From NCBI GenBank assembly GCA_964410965.1, contig CAYPIY010000005.1, forward strand, positions 186,001-250,000: a DNA stretch of 64,000 nt, written 5' to 3'. This document shows, one piece after another, positions 18,883-27,130 of this stretch. The first letter of the stretch is position 1, and every line of letters starts with the position of its first letter. The position numbers and the translations under genes are program-made. This DNA is from JBBIRG01 sp964410965. GTDB taxonomy: Bacteria > CLD3 > SB21 > JBBIRG01. The notes below the pieces were generated by a model. The model worked only from the letters and a program-made list of their open reading frames with translations. It was not told where the DNA came from and made no database searches.

Positions 18883-19545
18883 GTGCCGCGCGTTAAAATA
18901 TGCTGCATCTCTTCAGTGCCGGAAATGCATACCGCCGTCCGGGCCGGGGCTTCGGCCATCGGACTGGTCGGGCGCATGCCAAGCGGGCCGGGAGTGATTG
19001 AGGATGAGCTGATCGCCGAGATCGCCCGCGCAACGCCGCCGCCTGTCGCGACTTTTTTGCTCACCAGCGAAACGGACGCGCAGTCCGTCATTGCCCATCA
19101 GAAGCGGGTTCACACAAACACCATTCAGGTCGTCGACAGGCTCAGAACCGGAACCTTGCGGGAAATCCGCTCCGCTCTGCCGGATATCCGGCTGGTCCAG
19201 GTGGTGCATGTCCTTGACGAATCCTCCGTTGAGGAAGCGGTTCAGGCGTCCGCTCATGCCGATGCCCTTCTTCTTGACAGCGGAAATCCCAAATTGAAAG
19301 TCCGGGAACTGGGCGGTACAGGAAGGGTTCATGACTGGTCGCTCAGCCGTAAAATCCGGGAATCTGTCACGATCCCCGTCTTTCTCGCCGGCGGACTAAA
19401 CGACCGAAACGTCCGTGAGGCCGTCGAAACCGTCCGGCCGTTCGGTGTTGACGTGTGCAGCGGTGTCCGGACCGGGGGAAAACTCGACCCGCTCAAACTG
19501 GAACGGTTCATCAGCGCCGTTTTGAATTCCGGAACCGGGGAATAA
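18883..19545 (+). CDS. TrpF-like phosphoribosylanthranilate isomerase family protein
   Basis: 220 residues, TIM barrel. The N-terminus is KICCIS where TrpF has KICGIT, keeping the catalytic Cys position. LLLDSGNP holds the catalytic Asp; GGTGRVHDWS, FLAGGL and PFGVDVCSGVRTGGKLD bind phosphoribosyl phosphate. GTG at 18883 is preferred because AGGAGG ends seven bases before it; the GTG at 18880 is only four away. No other trp gene is nearby. Proteins with KICCIS and LVGRMPSGPGVI form, as I recall, a distinct branch outside trp operons, so the activity could be PRA isomerisation or something else. Confidence 0.8.
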   Translation: MPRVKICCISSVPEMHTAVRAGASAIGLVGRMPSGPGVIEDELIAEIARATPPPVATFLLTSETDAQSVIAHQKRVHTNTIQVVDRLRTGTLREIRSALPDIRLVQVVHVLDESSVEEAVQASAHADALLLDSGNPKLKVRELGGTGRVHDWSLSRKIRESVTIPVFLAGGLNDRNVREAVETVRPFGVDVCSGVRTGGKLDPLKLERFISAVLNSGTGE

Positions 19546-19585
19546 AAAGCGCGGTTCCGCTGACCTGTAAAGGAAGAAGCCTTAA

Positions 19586-19619
19586 ATAAAAAACCCGGAA
19601 GCATCTGAACTTCCGGGTT
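19586..19619 (-). terminator. Terminator of the RRM gene
   Basis: Stem AACCCGGAAG/CTTCCGGGTT (19592-19601 with 19610-19619). Read on the minus strand it is followed by TTTTTTATT. It lies between the convergent TrpF-like and RRM genes. Confidence 0.8.
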
Positions 19620-19640
19620 CTGAATTTTTGCGGGTCAATA

Positions 19641-19934
19641 TTACCAGCGTGAATTGGAGCGCTTGCCGCCGAAAGGTTTTTTCTCCAGCGGTTTGGCTTC
19701 ATTCACCGTCAGATTTCTGTCGAGGAATGAGTAGTTGTTGAACATTTCGGTCGCCTTCTGGGCTTCTTCAATCGTCGCCATTTCGACGAAACCAAAGCCT
19801 TTGCTGCGCCCTGAGTCGCGTTCCGTGATGATTTTGGCGGACGTGACCGTGCCGGCCTGGGAAAACAGTTCTGACAGTCCTTCTTCAGTTGTCTGGTAGG
19901 ACAGGTTGCCGACATACAGTTTGCTTGAGTTCAT
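19641..19934 (-). CDS. RRM-type RNA-binding protein
   Basis: 97 residues: one RNA-recognition motif with RNP2 LYVGNL near the N-terminus and RNP1 KGFGFVEM in the middle, then a short basic tail KKPFGGKRSNSRW. Bacterial single-RRM proteins bind single-stranded RNA and often respond to cold or alter mRNA stability; the target here is unknown. AGGAG stands eight bases before the ATG. The leader is ~140 bases from a good promoter and contains a terminator-like hairpin, which suggests attenuation or autoregulation. Confidence 0.92.
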   Translation of the reverse strand: MNSSKLYVGNLSYQTTEEGLSELFSQAGTVTSAKIITERDSGRSKGFGFVEMATIEEAQKATEMFNNYSFLDRNLTVNEAKPLEKKPFGGKRSNSRW

Positions 19935-20072
19935 TCAGGATTCTCCTAAAAAATTAAATCATGGGGTATAAAAAAAATCTCAAAGCGCCCACTCACTTTG
20001 AGACTTGTTATTAAAAACTTATTTTCTAACAAAACTTTTCAGACTCAAAACTCAGCGTCGTATTCTAAAATA
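19935..20072 (-). promoter_or_regulatory. RRM mRNA leader with mutually exclusive pairings
   Basis: Between the predicted start (near 20072) and the ATG at 19934. On the minus strand, TTTTGAGTCT (20041-20050) can pair with AGTCTCAAAG (19978-19987 region), and the same CTCAAAG is the 5' arm of the terminator stem at 19978-20003. The upstream segment is therefore placed like an anti-terminator. Pairing is seen in the sequence; regulation is inferred. Confidence 0.5.
19970..20003 (-). terminator. Terminator-like hairpin in the RRM leader (candidate attenuator)
   Basis: On the minus strand: TCTCAAAG, 10-base loop, CTTTGAGA, then eight T (19970-19977). Only 36 bases separate it from the RRM start codon, and no promoter is visible in that gap, so it lies inside the RRM transcript. 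Confidence 0.65.
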
Positions 20073-20078
20073 CTCCCT

Positions 20079-20107
20079 ATAGTAAGGGTAAATAATGACG
20101 TTGTCAA
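20079..20107 (-). promoter_or_regulatory. Strong promoter of the RRM gene
   Basis: Minus strand TTGACA (20102-20107), 17-base spacer, TACTAT (20079-20084): one mismatch to consensus in the -10. Confidence 0.7.
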
Positions 20108-20163
20108 GTAAAAAATAATTTATTTTTTTTTCTTCCATTATTGTACAGAAAGTTGGGTATCCG

Positions 20164-20436
20164 TCAAATTTTCATACTTATGATCAATGAGTAAAATGCC
20201 GCGAAAAGAAGCACAAACAGGCTGACCGGAATGACAATGCCCATGGGCCCGTTCAGGTATTCCGGAAATTTAAAGAGAAAAATGATAATCATTCCGATCA
20301 GGAACAGGAATAAAAAACCCATTAACCTGACCCAGCCATGGCCATTATGATTTTTCGCCGGCTTTTGTTCATCGAAGCGTTCTGCTGTAATTTCCATATT
20401 TTTATCTTTCTTGTTCATGACAGAAAGTAAGTGCAA
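20164..20436 (-). CDS. Small membrane protein, unknown
   Basis: 90 residues, or 84 from an internal ATG at 20418. A polar N-terminus rich in Lys/Glu is followed by two hydrophobic helices (GFLFLFLIGMIIIFLF and VIPVSLFVLLFAAFYSLII) separated by a short Pro/Gly loop, so probably a two-pass inner-membrane protein. No family recognised and no good ribosome site at either start. Confidence 0.5.
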   Translation of the reverse strand: MHLLSVMNKKDKNMEITAERFDEQKPAKNHNGHGWVRLMGFLFLFLIGMIIIFLFKFPEYLNGPMGIVIPVSLFVLLFAAFYSLIISMKI

Positions 20437-20811
20437 AATTCATACCACAAAATACAAAGATAACATAAAAAACTGAATGAAAGCAAACCGATTAAAAATT
20501 GAAATAAAGATTTTAAATATTAGTTAATAATCATTTTACGTGTATAGATTGTATCTGTTTTAAACAAATGATAATAAATCCTCAAATCAATTGTTTCAAA
20601 TCATGAAAAATTGTATCAACAAGATACATATTGTGAAGCTTTTGTTGAATTTACAGATACATACAGCATAAATGTAAATAATGTTTTATTTTCATCTGCG
20701 TATATATTATTGTAGACAGTTAAGTTAGGTTTACTATTTATATTATTTATTGATTTTATTTGATTTCAACATTCCAGCATTTGAATACCGAAAAAAACCT
20801 CAACGAATTCT
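20437..20811. other. AT-rich non-coding stretch
   Basis: About 375 bases of very AT-rich DNA between two minus-strand genes. I see no gene. The only structure is a 6-bp inverted repeat TGTATC-AACAA-GATACA (20612-20628). It probably holds the promoter of the small membrane protein, but no clear -35/-10 pair stands out. Confidence 0.5.
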
Positions 20812-20841
20812 TAAAAACAAAAGCCGGAAAAATCCGGCTTT
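20812..20841 (-). terminator. Terminator of the beta-helix T9SS gene
   Basis: Minus strand AAAGCCGG, six-base loop, CCGGCTTT, then a T-rich run TTGTTTTTAA. Confidence 0.75.
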
Positions 20842-20853
20842 CATAAACTCAAT

Positions 20854-23748
20854 TTATTTCATAAGCATCATTTTTCTCATTACGGAAAATTTTCCGGCGG
20901 TTAATCTGCAGACATAATTCCCGGAACTCACCGCATGATTCTGATGATTCGTTCCATCCCAGACTACCTCATGAGTACCGGCGTTTTGAAATTCATTGAC
21001 AAGCGTTTTAACTTCCTGTCCAAGCAGATTAAAAATCCTGAGCGTTACTTTTCCATCGTTCGCGAGTGAATACCGGATGGCCGTCGAAGGATTAAACGGA
21101 TTAGGATAATTCTGAAACAGTTCAAATTTCCGGGTCTGATGACCGATATCCTGTATATCAATTAATTGCCGGATGTTCATCAGAATAGGAACGGAAACAA
21201 CCGTGTTCAGAGTATCACTGCTGATCATAAGCAAGTTAGCCGCATAATCGCCGGGGGTCAGGCCCGCGGAATTAAAAGAAACGGTAAGAGCCAGATCAGC
21301 GCCCGGAGGTATCGCGCCCATGCCGGGAAGAACCTTAATCCATGGAGTACCGGCGGTATCGGCGATGAAGAATTTATAAATTCCCGGACCGCTGTTATGC
21401 AGGATTACCGGGTACGATTTCGCGGAGTCCTCAGTAATCGTATCGGATATCATCAGCTGCGAAAGATCAGCCTGCGGCTGTTGTTCGGGAAGAACGGTCA
21501 GATAATAAGGAAATTTGAGCGCGGCACGGCCGGGATCATTGGATTTCAGGATCGCAGTGGCCTGGTACTGGCCCGGAAGAACCGTACCCAGCGTGATGAA
21601 TCGTATGCTATCGGATTCCGAGGGGATGAGCGTATCGCTTTTCACGTCAAAACAGAACCAGGACGGATCTTTCTCCGATCCGAGACGTCCGTGCCCCAGA
21701 TCCGGCGCCGCGTCGGGTATGTGTTTCGGCGTGTAATCCTCATAATGAAATATATCGAACGTGGAATCGACTTCGATAAAGCCGGACGCGGTGTTCATAT
21801 TGTTATCGTCAAAGGCCGAAAGAAGTATGATCGAAAAGCGGACGTCATTTCCCGAACGCGTGATCCCTGTGGCCGCTCCGGCTATTTCCAGAGTATCGGG
21901 CAGCCATCTGATTAACACCGCCGGCGTGGATAATGAGCCGGATTGAAAATACAGGCCCGGTTTTGTCGTGAATATGATTTCATATTCCGATCCCACGTCA
22001 GTGTTGCTCGCGCCGAGATTCGCGAGCGGCGGATACATGCCGGTCATGAAATCCTGGTCAGTGTCCAATGATATGACGCCGACCATGTTTGTATCGATAG
22101 GGGAATTATATGTTGTGGTGCAGTTCAAAGTCGTGAGGATGACCGTTGTTACTGACATGTTCACGCTCAGTACATCCGGATATGTCAAACCCGTTATGTT
22201 ATGCGGCCTGCCGTTGAAGTCATTCGCGGGATCGGTCACGATCACGGCTTCGCCTCCATCGGCGTTCCCGGTTTCATTCAGTGCTGCGGCATTCAGCAGG
22301 ACCGCCGGAATTTCAAGATCGCGAACCCGGCGCAGCGTATTCCATAAATTCCGCTGACGGATTTGTGAACGGTTATCAGAAGATGTCACGTTCTTCTCAG
22401 CCTGAATCCCTGATGTGTCCTTCATAGTGATCATCAGGGTCTGGTTGCCGATGTTGGTCATCACGATTTGATTTTCGATTTCCTCCCCGACATGTATGGT
22501 GTCGCTTACAATCGTGTTGTCATCTATGAACAATGACGGGGCATTTGCCGTATCCCATACCGGCAGGTAATCGACGAATCCGAGCGAGGGATTGTCGGTC
22601 TGATGAACAATGTAACTTTCTACGGAATCTCGGTTCTCCGAACCCCAGAAATTATTTTCAGCTTTTACCGGCTGAGGCGTGTTGTTATAAAGAGCGTAAA
22701 AGATTCCGTTGTTACCATTTCCGAAAATGATATTGTGACCGCCGATGGATGACGACCTGTCTCCCAGATTCGGCTGCGCCTGTCCCTGTATGGTAATTCC
22801 CCATAGATTGCCGGTAATGATGTTGCCGGACACGACCATCTGGTTAGTATTTGCGGATCCGTTGAAATTGATACCGCTGCCGCCCAGATTCGGATTGTTT
22901 TGAATGTTGTTATTCTCAATCCGGTTGTTCTTAACAAGCCCGGCAAGGGGATTGCCCAGAAACGCCATTCCGTAACGGTTGTTAAAGACATGATTGTTTT
23001 CAACCCGGCAAATCAACTGCCCGGTTCCGGTCAGATTTGAAATGCCAATCCCGCCGGCATTGGTATACAATCCTTCGACAATATTATCCTGAACGATCAG
23101 CGTATCGGCAGAACTTGTGCCGAGATTGATTTGCGGATAGTTGCCGTTGGACACGTCATTATGATAGATATGATTGCCGGTGATTTTCGGCGATGAGGCC
23201 GCTGTCGCGCTGGACATGATCGCCGCACGGTTATTCAGGAAGAACGCACTGTACCGGATGACCGGATCGCATTGAAAAATATCCAGAGCCCCGGAAGCAT
23301 GGGAGGATCCGTTTTTCCGGAATGTGCAGTATTCGAACAGCATATCCGAATTCAGGACTTTGTTTCCGTTACCGAATTCAAACCGTACATGTCGAACCGC
23401 CGATGAAGATGAATTGTCGAACCGGAATCCGGTATAATTGGAATTGGTATCGATCGCCGTAAACACCGCTTCCTCCGGAGGATCGGCCTGCATGACGCCG
23501 GTAACGGTGACGGTGCAACCGGAAGCGATCCGGACAGTTGCATTTTCATATATATACAGAGTATCGGTGATACTGATCGTCAGGTCCTGATTGATCTGAT
23601 AGGCCGCGGTTCCGCCGGTTACCGCTCCGGATGAGTATGCGACCAGGCTGTCCAGCGTCCATGACCTGGAATTTCCGGGTGTTGAATATTGCGCTTCCAG
23701 CTGACAAGAAAGCATCACGAAAAGAAATGAAAAATAAACGGTCTTCAT
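20854..23748 (-). CDS. Secreted right-handed beta-helix protein with T9SS sorting domain
   Basis: 964 residues from the ATG at 23748, where a signal peptide (MKTVYFSFLFVML...EAQ) begins; the frame is open further upstream but that extension is basic and lacks homology. Residues ~70-370 show parallel beta-helix coils of the NosD/pectate-lyase type (recurrent NNRI-ENNNI, GNIITGN, ENNFWGS). A lipid-free Ig/ASH-like segment follows (NQIVMTNIGNQTLMI), then a ~250-residue unknown region, a second ASH-like segment (LPYYLTVLPE region) and a T9SS tail NYPNPFNPSTAIRY...RKMMLMK. Beta-helices often bind or cut polysaccharide, but no catalytic residues are evident. Probably a surface adhesin or glycan-binding protein. 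Confidence 0.8.
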   Translation of the reverse strand: MKTVYFSFLFVMLSCQLEAQYSTPGNSRSWTLDSLVAYSSGAVTGGTAAYQINQDLTISITDTLYIYENATVRIASGCTVTVTGVMQADPPEEAVFTAIDTNSNYTGFRFDNSSSSAVRHVRFEFGNGNKVLNSDMLFEYCTFRKNGSSHASGALDIFQCDPVIRYSAFFLNNRAAIMSSATAASSPKITGNHIYHNDVSNGNYPQINLGTSSADTLIVQDNIVEGLYTNAGGIGISNLTGTGQLICRVENNHVFNNRYGMAFLGNPLAGLVKNNRIENNNIQNNPNLGGSGINFNGSANTNQMVVSGNIITGNLWGITIQGQAQPNLGDRSSSIGGHNIIFGNGNNGIFYALYNNTPQPVKAENNFWGSENRDSVESYIVHQTDNPSLGFVDYLPVWDTANAPSLFIDDNTIVSDTIHVGEEIENQIVMTNIGNQTLMITMKDTSGIQAEKNVTSSDNRSQIRQRNLWNTLRRVRDLEIPAVLLNAAALNETGNADGGEAVIVTDPANDFNGRPHNITGLTYPDVLSVNMSVTTVILTTLNCTTTYNSPIDTNMVGVISLDTDQDFMTGMYPPLANLGASNTDVGSEYEIIFTTKPGLYFQSGSLSTPAVLIRWLPDTLEIAGAATGITRSGNDVRFSIILLSAFDDNNMNTASGFIEVDSTFDIFHYEDYTPKHIPDAAPDLGHGRLGSEKDPSWFCFDVKSDTLIPSESDSIRFITLGTVLPGQYQATAILKSNDPGRAALKFPYYLTVLPEQQPQADLSQLMISDTITEDSAKSYPVILHNSGPGIYKFFIADTAGTPWIKVLPGMGAIPPGADLALTVSFNSAGLTPGDYAANLLMISSDTLNTVVSVPILMNIRQLIDIQDIGHQTRKFELFQNYPNPFNPSTAIRYSLANDGKVTLRIFNLLGQEVKTLVNEFQNAGTHEVVWDGTNHQNHAVSSGNYVCRLTAGKFSVMRKMMLMK

Positions 23749-23824
23749 GAATCCTGTCTCCATGCTATTTCTGGGGTACTGTAATTTCGGGATATTTTTT
23801 CGGCGTCGTTTGAGGGCGAATACC

Positions 23825-25567
23825 TTATTCCTCCATGCAGATCCGGTTCCGTCCGGTTTGCTTGGCCTTGTAGAGTTGTGCGTCCGCGCGCTGGATGAGT
23901 TCCTCGGCGTTTTGCGCGTCATCGGGATACGTGGCCAGTCCGATGCTTATGGTGAGCGCGCCGTTGGGCTGTGTGTGCTCGTTCGGAAACGGTTCTTCCT
24001 CGACCATACGGCGAATTTTTTCGGCCATCTTGAACGCGGCGGGTTTGGGCGTTTCGGGCAGGATCACCACGAATTCCTCACCGCCGTACCGGGCGACAAT
24101 ATCGCTGCTCCGGGTGCTGCGCCGGAAAACGTCCGCGAGCTGCTTCAGGATCCGGTCTCCCGCCGGATGGCCGTGCGTGTCATTATAATGCTTGAAAAAA
24201 TCGATGTCGATCATGATCATCGACATCTTCAGCCAGTGACGAGTCGACCTTTTCATCTCGCGGTCCAGCTGGCGGCGGAACGACCGGTAATTGTAAATTT
24301 CCGTCAGTCCGTCCGTGATGGCCTGCTTCTCCGCGAGCTCATACGCCTCCTTGACGTCGTGGTACAGCTGGATATTTTCCATCGTCAGCCCGATCGTGCG
24401 GACAAATGTCTGGATCATCGGACGGGTGTTCTCGTTCAGCCTCCGGTTATCGAGCCCGAAGGCAAGCACGCCCTTGAGGGTGTACAGGCAGCACTGAAAA
24501 TAGCCCTCCGCGATTTCCCTGAGCTTGGTATGAAAATAAAAATCCTCGTGGTTCAGCTGTCCGATGGCCCGGGACCACCAGCGCGGGTCATTTTGATTGT
24601 ACGCGGGACATTCGGTGTTCTGGCAATCCATCCGGTCGCCCTTGGGACGCCCGAGCACCGGGAGAAAATAAAGCGTTTCCGTTCCGAACGCGCCGCGGAT
24701 CTTGTCGAGCGTCTGAAACATGTGCGTATCGATTCTTTGCGCAGCCTGAAGCCATATCGCGTCCACCATCAGCGGCTCATTGTAAAACACCAGGTCGAAG
24801 AACGGCCGGCGGTCGATGTCAATGACCTGTATTTCAGGAATCCACTGGAGTCCGTGATACGAATAAGGAACCAGCTGAAGTTCCCGCTCATGGACCGTAA
24901 AAAAAGCGACCGACCGGATATTCAGCTGTTCCGCGATCAGGCGGGGAAGGTCGGCGCAAAGCGCATCCCGGCCCGAATACGCAAGGATCTGATTGGCCAG
25001 GATGTTCAGCTGGAGCAGGTCGTGATTGTTGCCCTTGATATCCTCGAGCAAATGATCCAGGCGCTGATTGGCGCTTTTAAACTGATAGTTCGTATTGAAC
25101 AATTCCTGGATTTTTTCAGTCATGCGCTGAACCAGCCGGTGCGTGAAACGGCGAAGTTCCGTGGGATTGATCTCGACGGTCGGCGGATTGACGGTCTTGC
25201 GTCCGCTTTTCAGGAGGGTCTGGATATAAACGGTGAACTCGGCGGGATCCACCGGCTTGGACAGCAACCCGTCCACCGACGCCAGGTTGGCCAGCGGATG
25301 GCTCTCTCCCGAGGGATGAGCCGTGATCATTACGATCGGAATATGCTGGAGCTGGTCGATATGCCTGAAATGAAGGGCCGTTTCGTAACCATCCAGCCCC
25401 GGCATCATGATATCCAGCAGAATCAGGTCAGGTATGTCGCTCAGCGCCAGGGCGATGCCTTCCTCGCTGCTGGAGGTAACGGTCAGGGTATGCCCCATTT
25501 CACGGACGATCGCCTCAATGATTTTCTGGGATACGGGATCATCCTCGATGTAAAGGATTTTTTTCAT
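23825..25567 (-). CDS. Response regulator with GAF-like sensor, cysteine cluster and GGDEF domain
   Basis: 580 residues. REC domain 1-120 with acidic pocket D9/D10, phosphoacceptor D52, T82 and K104. Residues ~185-400 form a GAF-like region with C315 and C320 in CQNTECPAY and an adjacent pair C359-C360, resembling the two-CW type cysteine clusters of some bacterial sensors; it may bind a metal or respond to redox. The GGDEF domain (415-580) has GGEEF at 495-499 and an I-site RSSD at 486-489, so it should make cyclic di-GMP with product inhibition. Its ATG overlaps the DUF2997 stop (TGATG), showing translational coupling to the Ycf35/DUF2997 pair. Confidence 0.92.
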   Translation of the reverse strand: MKKILYIEDDPVSQKIIEAIVREMGHTLTVTSSSEEGIALALSDIPDLILLDIMMPGLDGYETALHFRHIDQLQHIPIVMITAHPSGESHPLANLASVDGLLSKPVDPAEFTVYIQTLLKSGRKTVNPPTVEINPTELRRFTHRLVQRMTEKIQELFNTNYQFKSANQRLDHLLEDIKGNNHDLLQLNILANQILAYSGRDALCADLPRLIAEQLNIRSVAFFTVHERELQLVPYSYHGLQWIPEIQVIDIDRRPFFDLVFYNEPLMVDAIWLQAAQRIDTHMFQTLDKIRGAFGTETLYFLPVLGRPKGDRMDCQNTECPAYNQNDPRWWSRAIGQLNHEDFYFHTKLREIAEGYFQCCLYTLKGVLAFGLDNRRLNENTRPMIQTFVRTIGLTMENIQLYHDVKEAYELAEKQAITDGLTEIYNYRSFRRQLDREMKRSTRHWLKMSMIMIDIDFFKHYNDTHGHPAGDRILKQLADVFRRSTRSSDIVARYGGEEFVVILPETPKPAAFKMAEKIRRMVEEEPFPNEHTQPNGALTISIGLATYPDDAQNAEELIQRADAQLYKAKQTGRNRICMEE

Positions 25568-25758
25568 CAGTGACCGGTAATCTGGTTGGTGCGGATTTCC
25601 GGCGGCTGCTCGTAATACTCGCCTGTGGTCCTGGTTTCCGTCGTCTCGCCGAGCGTACTGAAAAGGTCCGCAAGATTGTCACACCCGCTGCCTTTGATTC
25701 CGCGGATGGTGTATTCGACTTTGCCGTCGGCATGAATGGTGAACTCGATCTCCTGCAC
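25567..25758 (-). CDS. DUF2997 family small protein
   Basis: 63 residues from GTG 25758, which has GGAG six bases upstream inside the DUF1257 gene; GTG 25770 would add four residues. Pattern fits DUF2997: an N-terminal beta strand pair (EFTIHADGKVEYTIRG), a conserved IKGSGC with one Cys, then LFSTLGE and TGEYYEQPPE. In cyanobacteria I recall DUF2997 genes next to Ycf35 genes, the same pairing as here. Biochemical function unknown. It sits between DUF1257 and the GGDEF regulator with two-base spacing and a stop/start overlap. Confidence 0.75.
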   Translation of the reverse strand: MQEIEFTIHADGKVEYTIRGIKGSGCDNLADLFSTLGETTETRTTGEYYEQPPEIRTNQITGH

Positions 25759-25760
25759 GG

Positions 25761-26132
25761 TCAGCTCCACTTCCTCAGCACAAGGCGGACGGCGTTCTGC
25801 CCGTCGGTCTTTTCGCTGACCAACTTGAATCCCGCCTGTTTCGCCTCTTCGAGGATTTTCCGGTAGGCATACCTCTTCGACAGATCATTCATGAAATCCT
25901 GTTTTTTAGCAAGCACCATATCATCTCCGACAAGCGAGAATTCCCCGGTTTTGTTCCTGACAAACCCGACGATTCCGAACGGCGTTTTCACGGCCAGGTC
26001 CACATCATAGGACCGGCCAAGCAGCGTTCGGATTTTTTTTGATTTCAGAATCTCGCATTTCAGGTCGGACAGGGCCGGCGACAGAAACGCTTCTTCGCGC
26101 AGTTCGGTTTTAATGGAAACGTATCGGGACAT
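25761..26132 (-). CDS. Ycf35-like protein (DUF1257)
   Basis: 123 residues, usual length. Family features: N-terminal SIKTELRE, central VKTPFGIVGFVRNKTGEFSLVG, and the strongly conserved C-terminus KRYAYRKILEEAKQAG then AVRLVLRKW. Ycf35 is encoded by cyanobacteria and some red-algal plastids; its function is not established. Here it sits in a non-phototroph operon after an SDR gene (12-base gap) and is followed by its usual partner DUF2997. No AAA ATPase or ferredoxin, which I recall from other neighbourhoods, is adjacent. Confidence 0.8.
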   Translation of the reverse strand: MSRYVSIKTELREEAFLSPALSDLKCEILKSKKIRTLLGRSYDVDLAVKTPFGIVGFVRNKTGEFSLVGDDMVLAKKQDFMNDLSKRYAYRKILEEAKQAGFKLVSEKTDGQNAVRLVLRKWS

Positions 26133-26144
26133 AAGGCCGCTTTC

Positions 26145-26921
26145 TCAGGAAGGTTTCCGGTGAACCACCATCGCGCCGGCCTGGTGCACGGGCATGATCA
26201 CGATTTCGTGGATATTGACATGACTGGGCCGGGTGACGGCGAACAGTGCGGCTTCGGCGATATCTTTGCCGGTGAGCGGCTCAAAATTCTCATAGACCTT
26301 TTTCGCACGCCGTTCGTCTCCGCGGAACCGGACCATGCTGAATTCCGTTTCCACCATGCCCGGATCGATGGTCGTGACGCGCACGGGAGTATCCACGAGA
26401 TCGATCTGCATCCCCTTGGTCAGCGCGGCGACGGCGTGTTTGGTGGCGCAATAGACGTTCCCGCCCGGATACACCTCATGGCCCGCGATGGAGCCCAGGT
26501 TCACGACGTGTCCCCCGCCCCGCCGTACCATTCCGGGGATCACCGCGCGGCTGACATAGAGAAGACCCTTGATATTCGTATTGATCATTTCCTCCCAGTC
26601 GGATATTTCCGCTTCGTGGATTTTATCGAGGCCGCGGGCCATACCCGCGTTATTGATCAGGATATCGATATCGCTCCATGGCCGGGGCAATGAAGAAATG
26701 GCGCTCTCTACCCTGTCCGCCTCTGAGACGTCAAGCGCAAGCTCAAGGCATTCGGCCTGATGAAGGGTTTTCAGATCCCGCGCCAGTTCCCGGAGCCGGT
26801 CCGTCCTCCGGGCCGCAAGAACTATCCTTGCACCGTGTCCGGCGAACAGTTCCGCGCATGCTTTACCGATGCCCGCGGTCGCTCCCGTGATCATTATGAT
26901 TTTGTCTTTTACGGAGTTCAC
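26145..26921 (-). CDS. Short-chain dehydrogenase/reductase
   Basis: 258 residues from GTG 26921, with GAAGG eight bases upstream; an upstream in-frame extension has no homology. Rossmann motif TGATAGIGKA, an Arg-rich AARRTDRL that favours NADP, NNAG, catalytic Ser in LGSIAG and the YCATK dyad. It resembles the YdfG group (oxidation of 3-hydroxy acids such as L-allo-threonine/serine), but the substrate cannot be fixed from sequence. First gene of the minus-strand operon SDR, DUF1257, DUF2997, REC-GGDEF. Confidence 0.88.
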   Translation of the reverse strand: MNSVKDKIIMITGATAGIGKACAELFAGHGARIVLAARRTDRLRELARDLKTLHQAECLELALDVSEADRVESAISSLPRPWSDIDILINNAGMARGLDKIHEAEISDWEEMINTNIKGLLYVSRAVIPGMVRRGGGHVVNLGSIAGHEVYPGGNVYCATKHAVAALTKGMQIDLVDTPVRVTTIDPGMVETEFSMVRFRGDERRAKKVYENFEPLTGKDIAEAALFAVTRPSHVNIHEIVIMPVHQAGAMVVHRKPS

Positions 26922-27130
26922 TTGCCAACCTTCTTCAGTTTGATCGTTACCTGTTTTTTCAAGGCGCAATTTAATCAATCCGGGTTGCCGAAACAAGCGA
27001 ATTATTGCGTAACCCGGTTTCTGAAAAAAATAATAACAAATCTTGCTTAATCTTTCAAAAAGTATTAAATTGGCCTTTGACATGAAAGAATGTAATCAGA
27101 ACCCGGTATCTTTACAGACAGGAGAATGAC

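Noticed and set aside
23747..25573. 608-codon open frame on the plus strand opposite the GGDEF regulator
   Set aside because: The minus-strand frame has clear REC and GGDEF motifs; the plus frame is an antisense by-product of codon bias, with an Arg/Asp/His-rich product lacking any domain.
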